Below the pieces are notes generated by a model. That model was given only the letters and a program-made list of their open reading frames with translations, was not told the DNA's origin and did no database searches. DNA of 46,257 nt from Ruegeria lacuscaerulensis. Its GTDB lineage: Bacteria > Pseudomonadota > Alphaproteobacteria > Rhodobacterales > Rhodobacteraceae. Shown piece after piece: positions 6,669-15,530 of the stretch. The stretch covers positions 1 to 46,257 of the forward strand of contig NZ_WPZL01000029.1 in assembly GCF_013031245.1 (NCBI RefSeq). The letters run 5' to 3'. The translations under genes were made by a program, and so were the position numbers. How positions within the stretch are numbered: the first letter of the stretch is position 1; the number at the start of each line of letters is the position of its first letter.

Positions 6669-8705
6669 ATGCGTATTTATCTAGCAGATTTGGGCCACAA
6701 TCTTGTGACCGCAACATCAGACACCTACCCCTTGGGTGTCGGAAATCTCGCGACATTCGCCAAAGCGTATGCAAGAAGCCCGTCACCGATTGACGTTGCG
6801 ATCTTTCGCGATCCTCAGGAGCTCAAAACCGCAATCGACACAGCCACTCCGGATGTGATCGGCTTTTCTAGCTATTCCTGGAACCATCATCTGGCTTTGT
6901 CCTTTGCCGATTACGCCAAAGCTGCCAATCCCGACACCCTGACCCTGATGGGCGGGCCCAACTTTCCGCTGACAGAGGAAGAACAGGACAGCTGGATTCG
7001 AACGATGCCGCAGATCGACATGCATGTGCGCGGCCCCACCTATGAGGGCGAGCGCGCCTTTCTGAATACGCTGCAGCGGTTCATCGACGTGGGCGCCCAC
7101 CGCGAAGGTATGTGGGACGAGGCCATCGACGGCGCGATTTTCGTTCACCCCCAAAGCGAAGAGATCCTACGCGGTGAAGAGTTGCTCCGCATCCGCGACC
7201 TGGACGAGATTCCATCCCCCTACCTTGCCGGGCTAATGGACAAATTCTTTGACACTGGCCTGTTTGCCCTGATGCAGCTCGCGCGGGGCTGCCCCTTTAC
7301 CTGCGCCTTCTGCAATTCGGCTGTCAAATCGAATTCGAAAGTATTCCGCCATTCGTTCGAGCGGACCAAGGCCGACCTTGACTATGTCGTGGCCCGCATC
7401 AACCATGCCAGCCCGCTTTGCTTTGCCGACGATAATTTCGGCATGTACCTGCAGGATGAAGAGGTGGCCGACTATCTGGGTCATCTGATGGAGAAATACG
7501 ACTGGCCCAAGTACATCCGGACCACAACCGGCAAGAACCGCGGCGATCGGATCATCAAGGTGATGCGCAAAGCCAAGGGCCGGTTGCCGATGACTTCGTC
7601 GGTGCAATCCCTGAATCCGGAAGTCCTGAAAAACATCAAGCGCGATAACATCAGCCTGGATACTTATTCCGAGGTGCAGCAGGAATTGCATGCCAACGGC
7701 ATGCAATCCTATGGCGAACTGATCCTGTGCATGCCGGGAGAAACAAAGGCATCCTTCATGGATGCTGTCGATCAGCTGATCGAAACCGGTGTCAGCCGGG
7801 TGGCAGCGCATCAGCTGATGCTGCTGCATGGCGCGCCGCTGGCCAATCCCGACAGCCGCGAGAAGTTCAGCTTCAAGACCCGCCATCGCGTGGTGGCACG
7901 TTGCCTGGGTAAATATACCGGTGACGTGGTGGTCGAGACTGAAGAGATGGTTGTGGAATCCGAACATTTCTCGTTCCAGGACTATCTGGATACGCGGGTT
8001 TTCCACCTACTGCTGACGATCTTTTATTATGAGGACAATTTCGAAGAAGCGTTCCGGTTTGCTCGGGCGCACGGCATAAGACCGTTTCAGGTTGTCCGGC
8101 ATATGCAGGAGATTCTCGATCAAGCGCCACAAGCCCTGCGCGATACCATCACCGGGTATCTGGCAGAGAACCAGAAAGAACTGTTCGCAACCCGTAGCGA
8201 TTGTGCGGCTTGGGCAGAAAGGAATTATGACGATCTGATCAGCGGTGAACTAGGTGGCAATCTGCTCAGCAAGTATTCGATGATTGGCCGTTTCATTGTG
8301 CTCACCGAGGCGCTGGATTTCCTCAGACAGGCCATTTCCGATCTGCTGGACGAGGACGACCAAAATGCACACATGATGCTTGATACAATCATAAACTACT
8401 TCAGTGCCGTGATGTTGCATGTACCATTTTCCGAGAGTCTGGAACACGAGCCAGTCTGGAGTTCATCCTTCGATGTCGAGGCCTGGCGAAATTCGGGATA
8501 TGAAGGTGCGCTTCAAGACTATCGGTTCGACACACCCCGCGATTTCCAGACGCAGGTCGATCCGCGCGTGAAAACGACGCTGCTGTCCCGGATCGAGACC
8601 TTCGGTGAACATGCATCGGGGCTTGGCCGGTTTACGCGAACGATGTTCGCGAATGACTTCAGGCGCAATTTCGTGGCCACCAAAAAACAGCACGCCGCTG
8701 AATAA
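6669..8705 (+). CDS. Radical SAM protein with B12-binding-like N-terminal domain
   Basis: A 678-residue protein. Residues about 1-150 resemble a cobalamin-binding Rossmann fold (TPDVIGFSSYSWN, then LTLMGGPNF), but the DxHxxG cobalt-ligating motif is not evident. The radical SAM core starts near 200 with C208-x3-C212-x2-C215 (RGCPFTCAFC), which binds the 4Fe-4S cluster that cleaves S-adenosylmethionine. A long C-terminal part (about 430-678) has no domain I recognise. BchE-, HpnJ- and PhpK-like enzymes share the overall plan and perform methylations, cyclisations or C-C bond chemistry. The substrate here is unknown. The ATG at 6669 has AGGG six bases upstream; a TTG at 6666 is an alternative. 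It stands alone between decayed DNA and a convergent GT-C gene. Confidence 0.8.
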   Translation: MRIYLADLGHNLVTATSDTYPLGVGNLATFAKAYARSPSPIDVAIFRDPQELKTAIDTATPDVIGFSSYSWNHHLALSFADYAKAANPDTLTLMGGPNFPLTEEEQDSWIRTMPQIDMHVRGPTYEGERAFLNTLQRFIDVGAHREGMWDEAIDGAIFVHPQSEEILRGEELLRIRDLDEIPSPYLAGLMDKFFDTGLFALMQLARGCPFTCAFCNSAVKSNSKVFRHSFERTKADLDYVVARINHASPLCFADDNFGMYLQDEEVADYLGHLMEKYDWPKYIRTTTGKNRGDRIIKVMRKAKGRLPMTSSVQSLNPEVLKNIKRDNISLDTYSEVQQELHANGMQSYGELILCMPGETKASFMDAVDQLIETGVSRVAAHQLMLLHGAPLANPDSREKFSFKTRHRVVARCLGKYTGDVVVETEEMVVESEHFSFQDYLDTRVFHLLLTIFYYEDNFEEAFRFARAHGIRPFQVVRHMQEILDQAPQALRDTITGYLAENQKELFATRSDCAAWAERNYDDLISGELGGNLLSKYSMIGRFIVLTEALDFLRQAISDLLDEDDQNAHMMLDTIINYFSAVMLHVPFSESLEHEPVWSSSFDVEAWRNSGYEGALQDYRFDTPRDFQTQVDPRVKTTLLSRIETFGEHASGLGRFTRTMFANDFRRNFVATKKQHAAE

Positions 8706-8713
8706 GCCCGTGC

Positions 8714-10765
8714 CTATTCGGCACCCTTCAGATAGACAGTCTCGCGTCCTGGGAACGCTGCGATGACAGCCGCGTTCTGCTCTGGCCCGAGATCACGCAG
8801 GAAAATTGGCCGGTCCAGCGGCAAGAACGGGTCGTTGAGATAAAGCGCGGATCCGATATCCCCTTTTGTAGAGACAAAGACCAGGGCATTGCCCAGCTCT
8901 GCGGCCTGAGCCTGCCGCCTTATATCCCCGGAATAGTTGCCATATCCCTGGTACTTGGAGACCCCGCGCCAGGACGTGAAGCTGACAACGGATACCGCAC
9001 AGAGCAGCAGGACAACACAGTACAGCCGGCCTCGATACTGTTCGGACAGCCGGTCATTGGTCGCCTCAATGCCAGCAGCTGAGAGAACCAGAATGGGCAG
9101 CAGCGCCGTGTGCCAATAGCGTGGCCCCAGATAGAACGTGCCCGTGAACCAATAAAAGAACAGCACCCCCACAAACGTCACAATGATCACCAGCATAGCC
9201 CGGTCAAACCCGGTCAGCCTTTTGCGCCAGATAAAGACGATCCAGATCGGCACCAGGGACCCGAATGTCCAACCCAGAAGCTCAAGATTGAGCGATGCAA
9301 TACTGTTGAGCAAATTGAGCAGACCCTCGGCCGGGCTGTGGCCAACCCAGATGTCAAGCGAACCCCAGCTTTTGGCAGGCGGGCCCACATGGGGGCCAAA
9401 TCCGAACGCGTTCTTCGTTTCAGGCCACAACCGGCTCAGATAATCGGATTGCGGAGTCAGCAGCGCGTCGCCGGTGATCCCGTAATTGATCAGAAACAGA
9501 GCAGATCCGGACAAGATACCGCCCATGGCACAGGCTAGGACCTGACCTAATCCGGCAGGCAGTCGTCGTAACAGCCACAGGCCCGTCAACCCACCCACGA
9601 TCAGCCCGTCCAGCGGCCGGGTCACAAAGCCCCACCCCAGCGCCAGCCCGGCGACAAAGGCCAGCAATACCGCCATGCGGGTTAAACTCTCCCCGGCCCG
9701 GATCAGACTCCACCAGGCCAGAAGCACCGCAATCAGCATCGTTGAATGCGCCATCAGCGAGGCTCCGGTGGCCAGCACCCAGGGCGAGGTCGCCATGAGC
9801 AGTGCGACCATATCGGCACGCTCCCGGCTAAGGGCACGACGGACAATGTCATGGGCCAGCCATACGGATATGCCGGTCAGGATCGGGTTGACCAACCAGG
9901 GTGCCCCGATCAGAACGCCCAGGCTTAGAACAGCGGCCCAGCCCTGTGCCGGTACGCCAATCCACCGATCACCGGTCACATCGAGAAGATAGTATTCCAG
10001 TGCAGGCAACGCTGCATCGGGCGGGGCCGGGCTCCAGAGTGCGCCAGCCGCAAAAGTGCGCGCCTGAAAGAGATACACCACCTCATCCTGGACATGGGGG
10101 ACACGGTCAAACGCCGTCCAGGCCAGTATGGCGCTGACGAACGTCGCAAAAAACGCCAGAGCACCGACGGGGATGCGCGGTATGCGATCCGGCCCCGCCA
10201 CGGCGAACATGACAACCAGTGTGGCCATCTGGACAAAGGACAGCGCCCCACCAACACCGATCTGCAACCCAAAGGCAACATGATGGCCATAGGCCACATA
10301 AGGCGTTGCGGAGAGACAGAAAACCCCGACCAGAACCATCAGCAGAAACAGGCGAAAAATCCCCGCGCCCGTGACAAGGCCGCGTATAACTGCCCGCCCC
10401 GCAGGCCGCATCAGAACAACTCCGGTCAAGACTGCCTGCGCCGCCAGGATCACCAGCATGATCAGATTTTCGGGCGGATCGGGCGATATCTCAAGTCGTG
10501 GAAACCAAAGCGGCTGGGTCAGCCACAACCGGGCCGAACTGCCCAAAAGAATGGCCACGCCCAGAAGACCAAAGAGCGCTTGCCCGCGATGCCAAAACGC
10601 GACCAGCAAAAGCACTGACACTGCAACTACCGCGACAAACCACCATCGCATCTCGGCCAGCGTGGCATTTGTGGCCACAGATTCCGCGGCCCAGGCTTGC
10701 CCGCCATATGCCCAGAAGGCTAACGCAACACCACACCACCGCAGTGGAGCCAGACGTGTCATCAT
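8714..10765 (-). CDS. GT-C type membrane glycosyltransferase
   Basis: A 683-residue polytopic protein with about a dozen hydrophobic helices. After four or five N-terminal segments a loop reads VPHVQDEVVYLFQARTF; the D-E pair matches the acidic motif of GT39/PMT-type GT-C enzymes that take a sugar from a polyprenyl-phosphate donor. A soluble tail follows the last helix. The N-terminus (AYGGQAWAAES) also looks like a cleavable signal or first helix. The start ATG at 10765 overlaps the TGA of the upstream GT2 gene by 4 bp, so the two are translationally coupled. The obvious reading is that the GT2 protein makes the lipid-linked sugar and this enzyme transfers it in the periplasm. The sugar and the acceptor are unknown. 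Confidence 0.75.
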   Translation of the reverse strand: MMTRLAPLRWCGVALAFWAYGGQAWAAESVATNATLAEMRWWFVAVVAVSVLLLVAFWHRGQALFGLLGVAILLGSSARLWLTQPLWFPRLEISPDPPENLIMLVILAAQAVLTGVVLMRPAGRAVIRGLVTGAGIFRLFLLMVLVGVFCLSATPYVAYGHHVAFGLQIGVGGALSFVQMATLVVMFAVAGPDRIPRIPVGALAFFATFVSAILAWTAFDRVPHVQDEVVYLFQARTFAAGALWSPAPPDAALPALEYYLLDVTGDRWIGVPAQGWAAVLSLGVLIGAPWLVNPILTGISVWLAHDIVRRALSRERADMVALLMATSPWVLATGASLMAHSTMLIAVLLAWWSLIRAGESLTRMAVLLAFVAGLALGWGFVTRPLDGLIVGGLTGLWLLRRLPAGLGQVLACAMGGILSGSALFLINYGITGDALLTPQSDYLSRLWPETKNAFGFGPHVGPPAKSWGSLDIWVGHSPAEGLLNLLNSIASLNLELLGWTFGSLVPIWIVFIWRKRLTGFDRAMLVIIVTFVGVLFFYWFTGTFYLGPRYWHTALLPILVLSAAGIEATNDRLSEQYRGRLYCVVLLLCAVSVVSFTSWRGVSKYQGYGNYSGDIRRQAQAAELGNALVFVSTKGDIGSALYLNDPFLPLDRPIFLRDLGPEQNAAVIAAFPGRETVYLKGAE

Positions 10766-11745
10766 GCCAGATGTTCGTTTTTGATCAATGAGGGATCCCG
10801 CGCCGGACCTTCGATATTGATACGTTCCTGCTCGGTCACTATCGGCCCGCCACGCACCTGATTATGAATCGAGGTGATGTATTCCCCCAGCATGCCGATA
10901 AACAGCATCTGAATGCCTGAGAGGAAGAACAATGCCACTATGATGGTCGTCGTCCCGCGCGGTGCCAGATCCGGGTTGAGGAGATACATCAGCACGGCAA
11001 ACAGGGAAAACAGAATACAGCTTATGGCAATCACCAGCCCGCTGAACGTGCAGAACCGCATTGGTGCCCGTGTAAATGAGAAAATTGCATTCAGCGCCTG
11101 ATCCGTCAGCGCCATCAGGCTATGTTTGGACAAACCTCTTTCCCGGGCTCGCCAGACATAGGGAACGATGATCCTGCGGAAACCACAGCTTGCGATAATG
11201 CCACGAATATAAGGGTAATGGTCATTATGCGACAGCACCGCCTTTAGAACCTTGCGGTCGATAAGTTGAAACTCTCCCACCGAAGGTTCCAGCAATACGT
11301 CCGATAAGCTATTGACAATAGTGTAAAAAATACCGCGTGCGGTGCGCATCACGAAACCTTCCTCGCGCGTACTGCGGGCGCCGGCCACCACATCGTAACC
11401 GCTTTCCCAAAGCTTTACGAATTCCGGAATCATTTCGGGTGGGTCCTGCAGGTCGACCGGCAAAATTACGATGACCGCATCCCCTTCGGCATAACGCAAC
11501 CCGTTGAAGGCAGAGCGGAACACCCCGAAATTACGGGCATTGACCACGACTTTCACATCCTGGTCCTTTGCCGCAATCTCGCGGAGAATTTCGACGGTCC
11601 GGTCGGTCGAAGCATTATCAACGAAGATATGTTCGAGCCTGTAGCCCGGTAGCTCTCTTTCGAAAATCGCCTTTACGGTCTCATAGCAATGCGCCACGTT
11701 GTCTTCTTCATTGAAGCATGGCGAGACAATGGAAATTGTTTTCAT
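10762..11745 (-). CDS. GT2 polyprenyl-phosphate glycosyltransferase, GtrB/ArnC-like
   Basis: A 327-residue protein. Residues about 3-230 are a GT-A fold: SIVSPCFNEEDN at the start, FVDNASTDRT, and the metal/donor loop PVDLQDPPEM. Two C-terminal membrane helices follow, ending in the typical MLFIGMLGEYI. This architecture belongs to GtrB/ArnC/DPM1-type enzymes that load a sugar from a nucleotide donor onto polyprenyl phosphate on the cytoplasmic face. The frame opens further upstream to 11835, but homology to the family starts at MKTISIV, so ATG 11745 is chosen; its ribosome site is weak. It is coupled to the downstream GT-C gene. It diverges from the PepSY gene across about 240 bp. Confidence 0.82.
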   Translation of the reverse strand: MKTISIVSPCFNEEDNVAHCYETVKAIFERELPGYRLEHIFVDNASTDRTVEILREIAAKDQDVKVVVNARNFGVFRSAFNGLRYAEGDAVIVILPVDLQDPPEMIPEFVKLWESGYDVVAGARSTREEGFVMRTARGIFYTIVNSLSDVLLEPSVGEFQLIDRKVLKAVLSHNDHYPYIRGIIASCGFRRIIVPYVWRARERGLSKHSLMALTDQALNAIFSFTRAPMRFCTFSGLVIAISCILFSLFAVLMYLLNPDLAPRGTTTIIVALFFLSGIQMLFIGMLGEYITSIHNQVRGGPIVTEQERINIEGPARDPSLIKNEHLA

Positions 11746-11805
11746 AACTCTATTTAACACCAAACAGAACGGCTTACCCCACCAATACTCAGGTACAATC
11801 ACACC

Positions 11806-11824
11806 ATCCCGCGAAGTTCGGGAT
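11806..11824. promoter_or_regulatory. Inverted repeat upstream of the GT2/GT-C pair
   Basis: ATCCCG and CGGGAT are 6-bp arms around a 7-nt spacer (ATCCCGCGAAGTTCGGGAT). A second overlapping repeat uses GCGAA (11811-11815) and TTCGC (11824-11828). It lies 61-79 bp before the GT2 start in the divergent region shared with the PepSY gene, a plausible operator or leader hairpin. No regulator is assigned. Confidence 0.3.
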
Positions 11825-11988
11825 TCGCACAACACCTAACCTGCAGAAATATCGCACAATACCCTATGCCAGCCGCCATACAGAAGGCCAAATCCATTCA
11901 CGCCCGGCAATAAAATCGTACAGCTATTGTTTCCTATGCAATTACTCCGTTTAGTATGCTTAGGAATTGTAAACCGACAGCTATTTAG

Positions 11989-13491
11989 ATGAACCGCAAA
12001 ACCCGCAACACACTCTTTAAGCTGCACACCTGGCTGGGTCTGCACCTGTCGTTGTTTTTCACGTTCATGTTTCTGACGGGCACGTTGCTTGTCGCCGGTT
12101 TCGAGCTGGAATCCGTTGGTCGTCCGGCAATCTGGACCACCGCGGCCAAAGAAGATCGCACCGCCAGCTTCGGCGAGATTTACGAAAGCATCAGGGAAAC
12201 CCATCCCGAAAGCAAAATTTCCGTCATCGTCAGACGTCCGACCCCCTGGTTCGTGGACCGCACGTTTGTCCGCATGGGCTGGGGGGAAAAGGTCAGCTTG
12301 TGGACAGACCCCGTGACCGCCGAAGTCGTCGAGGAAACGCGGCCCAATGGATTTCGCAACATCCTGCGTGATTTGCATGACACATTCCTGACCCAGGAAC
12401 GGATCGTCTTTCTGCTGATCTGCGCCACGTCGGTCCTGCTGCTGTTTCAGATTGTCAGCGGGCTCATCACATATCGGAGATTCTGGAAAGGGTTTTTCCG
12501 CTTGCCCAACCGTTCGGGTGGCTTCCGGTCCTGGACCGGCAGCGCGCATCGGTTGACCGCCGTGTGGGCGGCGACGCTGCTGATCCTGATCTCGGTGACC
12601 AGTTTCTATTTCCTGCTGGGCAGTCTGGGGCTTGAAGGTGCCAAACCCAAAGCGCAACCGCCCGCCCCGCGCGAGGCTGTTTTGCCGGCCAATTTCGACG
12701 CGACCCTTATCGATCAGGCCGAAGCGCGTGCCCGTGACGCTTTGACGGGGTTTGAACCATCCATCATCCTCTTCCCCGACAAAAAGACCGACAGCCTTCG
12801 TTTCGAGGGCCCCTCGGGGGGCGCCAAAATCTTCTCGAACTCCGGCGTGGCAATCGACCCGGTGACGCTGGAGGTTCTGGGGGCGTTCACACCGAATGAC
12901 ATCCAGGGCCTTTCTTATTGGAAGCCCCTGATGAACAAGCTGCATTTCGGCACCTGGGGCGGTGGGTTTTCGATGGCGCTTTGGATTGTACTCGGGCTGA
13001 CAGCCACCGGTCTTGCGTTTACCGGTGCCCTGATATTCGCCGCCCGGCTGACGTCTGATACTACGCCTCGCGGGCCGTTACGGCGAATCTGGCATGGCAT
13101 GGGATGGACCCGGTGGGGCTATCTCTTGCTGCTGGCAGGCATTCTGGTCACCGCCTTTTACCGATTTGGCCCCACGTCTCATGACAAGACCAGAGCGTTT
13201 CCGATCGACGCAGCCCCCTTGGTGGCCCGGCTGGTCATGGAGACCCCTCTCAGGCGCGGAGACCCTCTTGATGTCGAGATGTTGATCGGCGAGCCTGATG
13301 TTCACGCCGCCGCGATTGAGGTTAACGGTGACATGGCAGAATTGGTTAGCTTCACGCAGAATGGTGACACGGCCAAGGCATATTTTCAGCTGGCTCCTTC
13401 AGACACGGAAAACAATATCACTGCTCGCCTCCAGAAACTTAATGGCGAGGAAAAGATAGTAAACTTCCGTCTGGGGACCCCGCTGTGGTAG
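11989..13491 (+). CDS. PepSY-associated transmembrane (PepSY_TM) protein
   Basis: A 500-residue inner-membrane protein. An N-terminal KLHTWLGLHLSLFF segment (H13, H19) opens the first helix. A periplasmic PepSY-like region follows, then a helix pair after RDLHDTFL (H130), SAHRLTAVWA (H187) in another helix, a second periplasmic region, and helices around KLHFGTW and near residue 385. Conserved His residues at helix edges are typical of PepSY_TM proteins, which are often linked to iron or siderophore reduction and transmembrane electron transfer. Nothing near it concerns iron. It may supply electrons to periplasmic sugar chemistry or be a passenger gene. The start is the first ATG of the conserved N-terminus, with a weak ribosome site. 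It is transcribed alone and faces the flippase gene. Confidence 0.72.
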   Translation: MNRKTRNTLFKLHTWLGLHLSLFFTFMFLTGTLLVAGFELESVGRPAIWTTAAKEDRTASFGEIYESIRETHPESKISVIVRRPTPWFVDRTFVRMGWGEKVSLWTDPVTAEVVEETRPNGFRNILRDLHDTFLTQERIVFLLICATSVLLLFQIVSGLITYRRFWKGFFRLPNRSGGFRSWTGSAHRLTAVWAATLLILISVTSFYFLLGSLGLEGAKPKAQPPAPREAVLPANFDATLIDQAEARARDALTGFEPSIILFPDKKTDSLRFEGPSGGAKIFSNSGVAIDPVTLEVLGAFTPNDIQGLSYWKPLMNKLHFGTWGGGFSMALWIVLGLTATGLAFTGALIFAARLTSDTTPRGPLRRIWHGMGWTRWGYLLLLAGILVTAFYRFGPTSHDKTRAFPIDAAPLVARLVMETPLRRGDPLDVEMLIGEPDVHAAAIEVNGDMAELVSFTQNGDTAKAYFQLAPSDTENNITARLQKLNGEEKIVNFRLGTPLW

Positions 13492-13517
13492 GTAAGCTTC
13501 TCTTGGGCACTATCCAC

Positions 13518-13546
13518 ATAGACGGTAAACAGTGATCGCCGTCTAT
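13518..13546. terminator. Hairpin between convergent genes
   Basis: ATAGACGG (13518-13525) and CCGTCTAT (13539-13546) form a perfect 8-bp stem with a 13-nt loop, just after the PepSY stop and overlapping the flippase stop codon at 13543-13545. No T-tract follows on either strand, so it may be a weak bidirectional terminator or an mRNA 3'-end stabiliser. Confidence 0.4.
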
Positions 13547-15006
13547 CCTCCGACTTCCCGTGTATCGATTTCGCCATGAGAGCGCACCATCGAAAACAGC
13601 AGGCGCAATCTGTTGCGTTGAAACAAAGCTGCCAGAAGGCAATAAACTGCAATTCCGGCCGCGGTGCCGACGAGCAGGATCAGAGCCGGTGACTTCCCGT
13701 CCAATTGCCACGCAACTCCCTGCACCGAGGCGGCCATACCCGCCGATAGCAGAAGCGGCACAACATGCTGTCGCATCAACTCCATGCCGGGCAGTCCCAC
13801 AATATGTCCCAAATTGGCAAACTTGAAAGGCCAAATCAGAAGAAAAACCGCCACAAAACCGGCAGTTGTCAGCGACAACCCATAAGGGGCAACCACTGCA
13901 ATCACCACCACGGCCAGCCCCACCTCAATCCAGGACAGGATCGCCAGACGACCGGGCCGACCCGCAGCCAGGCAGAAAGTCTGCTGCACCTTTTCAGCGC
14001 TCAGATACATGCCAAACACTGCCATCAAGCTCAGGACCGGAGCGGCCGGAGACCATTTCTGACCAAACAGAAGCACCAGCACCGGTTCCGATAATATCGC
14101 CAGCCCGGCAAAGGCCGGAAAGGCCAGAAACCCGGTCAGGCGCATGACATCCAGCAACAAATCCGTCGCCCGCCCGCCCCCGCGCGCCGCCGCACCGAAC
14201 GCGGGCTGAGCAACCATCCGAAGCGGTGTTATCAACACGAAAAACGCGACTTCGACAACACGCCAGGCGATGGCATAGTATCCCGCTTGAACCGGCCCCA
14301 TAAGCGCACCGATGATCACGACCGGCGACTGCACTGCCGCCAGTTCAGCCGCTCGCAGCCCGAGGATTCGGTGGCCAAAATGCAGTATCTCCCGGATATG
14401 CTTGCGTGACACGGAAAGGCCCGGCCGCCATGAGACCGCCCCCCAGGCCATAACGATGTTCGTGGCAGTCAGGGCCAGTCGCTGGCCGACCAGAGCCCAG
14501 ACCCCATACCCCGCCAGCGCCATACCAATACCCACGATGCCGCCAATGACCGCACCGGCAATGGCCCGCAAGGCAAGCACCCGAAACTCCATCTTGCGCC
14601 GCAGGATTGCAACGGGAACAGCGGTCAGTGCGATCATCATGACGGTGGGCGACAGCCCGATCAGCAGACCCTGCACCACGTCTTCGCCATAAAACCTCGC
14701 AACCGGACCTGCGGCCAGAAACAGCACTGCCATCAGGACCGCGCCCAGCAGCGCCAAAAGCCAGAACACCGAATTCAACCGGGCCGGAGACAGTTCGTCA
14801 CGGGTCAACAGGATATCCGAGATCGACTCGCGCACCAGGAATTCAGAAAACAGGACAAAGGCCGCCGCCATTGCCAGCAGACCAAAGGCCTCGGCACCAA
14901 GCAACCGTGCTAGGATGGCAATGATTATGAAATTGAACGCCTGTTCCACCCAGACGCCAACGGACATCCAAGCAACGCCGCGGGAGAAACGCTGCCCCAG
15001 TGACAT
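13543..15006 (-). CDS. Wzx-type lipopolysaccharide/oligosaccharide flippase
   Basis: A 487-residue protein made almost entirely of hydrophobic helices (12-14), with the N-terminal LGQRFSRGVAWMSVGVWVEQ and LARLLGAEAFGLLAMA of the polysaccharide-synthase/WzxC branch of the MOP superfamily. It should flip undecaprenyl-diphosphate-linked repeat units to the periplasm for polymerisation. The start is ATG 15006: AAGGAG lies four bases upstream; the GTG at 15009 would be too close to that site. The gene stands alone on the minus strand, convergent with the PepSY gene and divergent from a GT2 operon. No Wzy-like polymerase is adjacent. Confidence 0.88.
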   Translation of the reverse strand: MSLGQRFSRGVAWMSVGVWVEQAFNFIIIAILARLLGAEAFGLLAMAAAFVLFSEFLVRESISDILLTRDELSPARLNSVFWLLALLGAVLMAVLFLAAGPVARFYGEDVVQGLLIGLSPTVMMIALTAVPVAILRRKMEFRVLALRAIAGAVIGGIVGIGMALAGYGVWALVGQRLALTATNIVMAWGAVSWRPGLSVSRKHIREILHFGHRILGLRAAELAAVQSPVVIIGALMGPVQAGYYAIAWRVVEVAFFVLITPLRMVAQPAFGAAARGGGRATDLLLDVMRLTGFLAFPAFAGLAILSEPVLVLLFGQKWSPAAPVLSLMAVFGMYLSAEKVQQTFCLAAGRPGRLAILSWIEVGLAVVVIAVVAPYGLSLTTAGFVAVFLLIWPFKFANLGHIVGLPGMELMRQHVVPLLLSAGMAASVQGVAWQLDGKSPALILLVGTAAGIAVYCLLAALFQRNRLRLLFSMVRSHGEIDTREVGG

Positions 15007-15530
15007 CACACTCCTTCCTGCTCTTTGGTTTTTGGACGCGGCTGTTGGTCAGCCTCCATTCTCAGACCCTCTCGGACAAAAGTCGCGGACATTTGGCATA
15101 TCCTGCCAATACCCCATCAGCACTTACCGGCGCTGCAAATCTGAACTTTTCAGCTAATTTAAAATCAAACCAGACCCTTGGTCCTTATAGGGGCAAATTT
15201 GGAAACATTCGCGGCGCGATGCCCACAGCCCAAAATGGTCGAACATATTGGAAAACCTGCGATTGCGCGTAGACACATTCATCGGGGCCGTTGAAACCAT
15301 CGTTACCTTTCTGGAAAAACAAGCAAAGATTACAAACCGTAGGCGCCGTACAAAACATGACGCCAGAAAGATCGAATTTGGTCAAAATTATTGTCTATGT
15401 TCAGCTTGTCTGTGTTTGAATACTATGGGCGTCAGAAGGAATTAAGCCCGTCGCACGCTGAATATCACACATGCCATGCGGACGAGGCGGGGCAGAATAC
15501 ATATTAAGTACGTAAAGGGTTTCCATTTTC
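15007..15530. other. Divergent intergenic region, no gene seen
   Basis: About 520 bases between the flippase gene (minus) and a GT2 operon (plus). I find no frame with a ribosome site and credible composition. It should hold both promoters; the only clear structure is the inverted repeat at 15093-15109. Confidence 0.5.
15093..15109. promoter_or_regulatory. Inverted repeat TTGGCA-N5-TGCCAA, candidate operator
   Basis: TTGGCATATCCTGCCAA has perfect 6-bp arms with a 5-nt centre, about 87 bp upstream of the flippase ATG in the divergent region. The size and symmetry suit a dimeric repressor or activator. No regulator gene is in the window. Confidence 0.35.

Noticed and set aside
8710..8724. GTGCC-TATTC-GGCAC hairpin between the radical SAM and GT-C genes
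   Set aside because: Only a 5-bp stem, no T-tract, and it overlaps a stop codon; too weak to call a terminator.
11836..12945. A 369-codon open frame on the minus strand opposite the PepSY gene
   Set aside because: Composition is rich in Arg, Gln and Gly with no domain; the PepSY gene on the other strand has clear helices and conserved His.
15248..15445. A 65-codon plus-strand open frame in the flippase/GT2 intergenic region
   Set aside because: TTG start, no ribosome site, low-credibility Cys- and Arg-rich tail; not supported as a gene.
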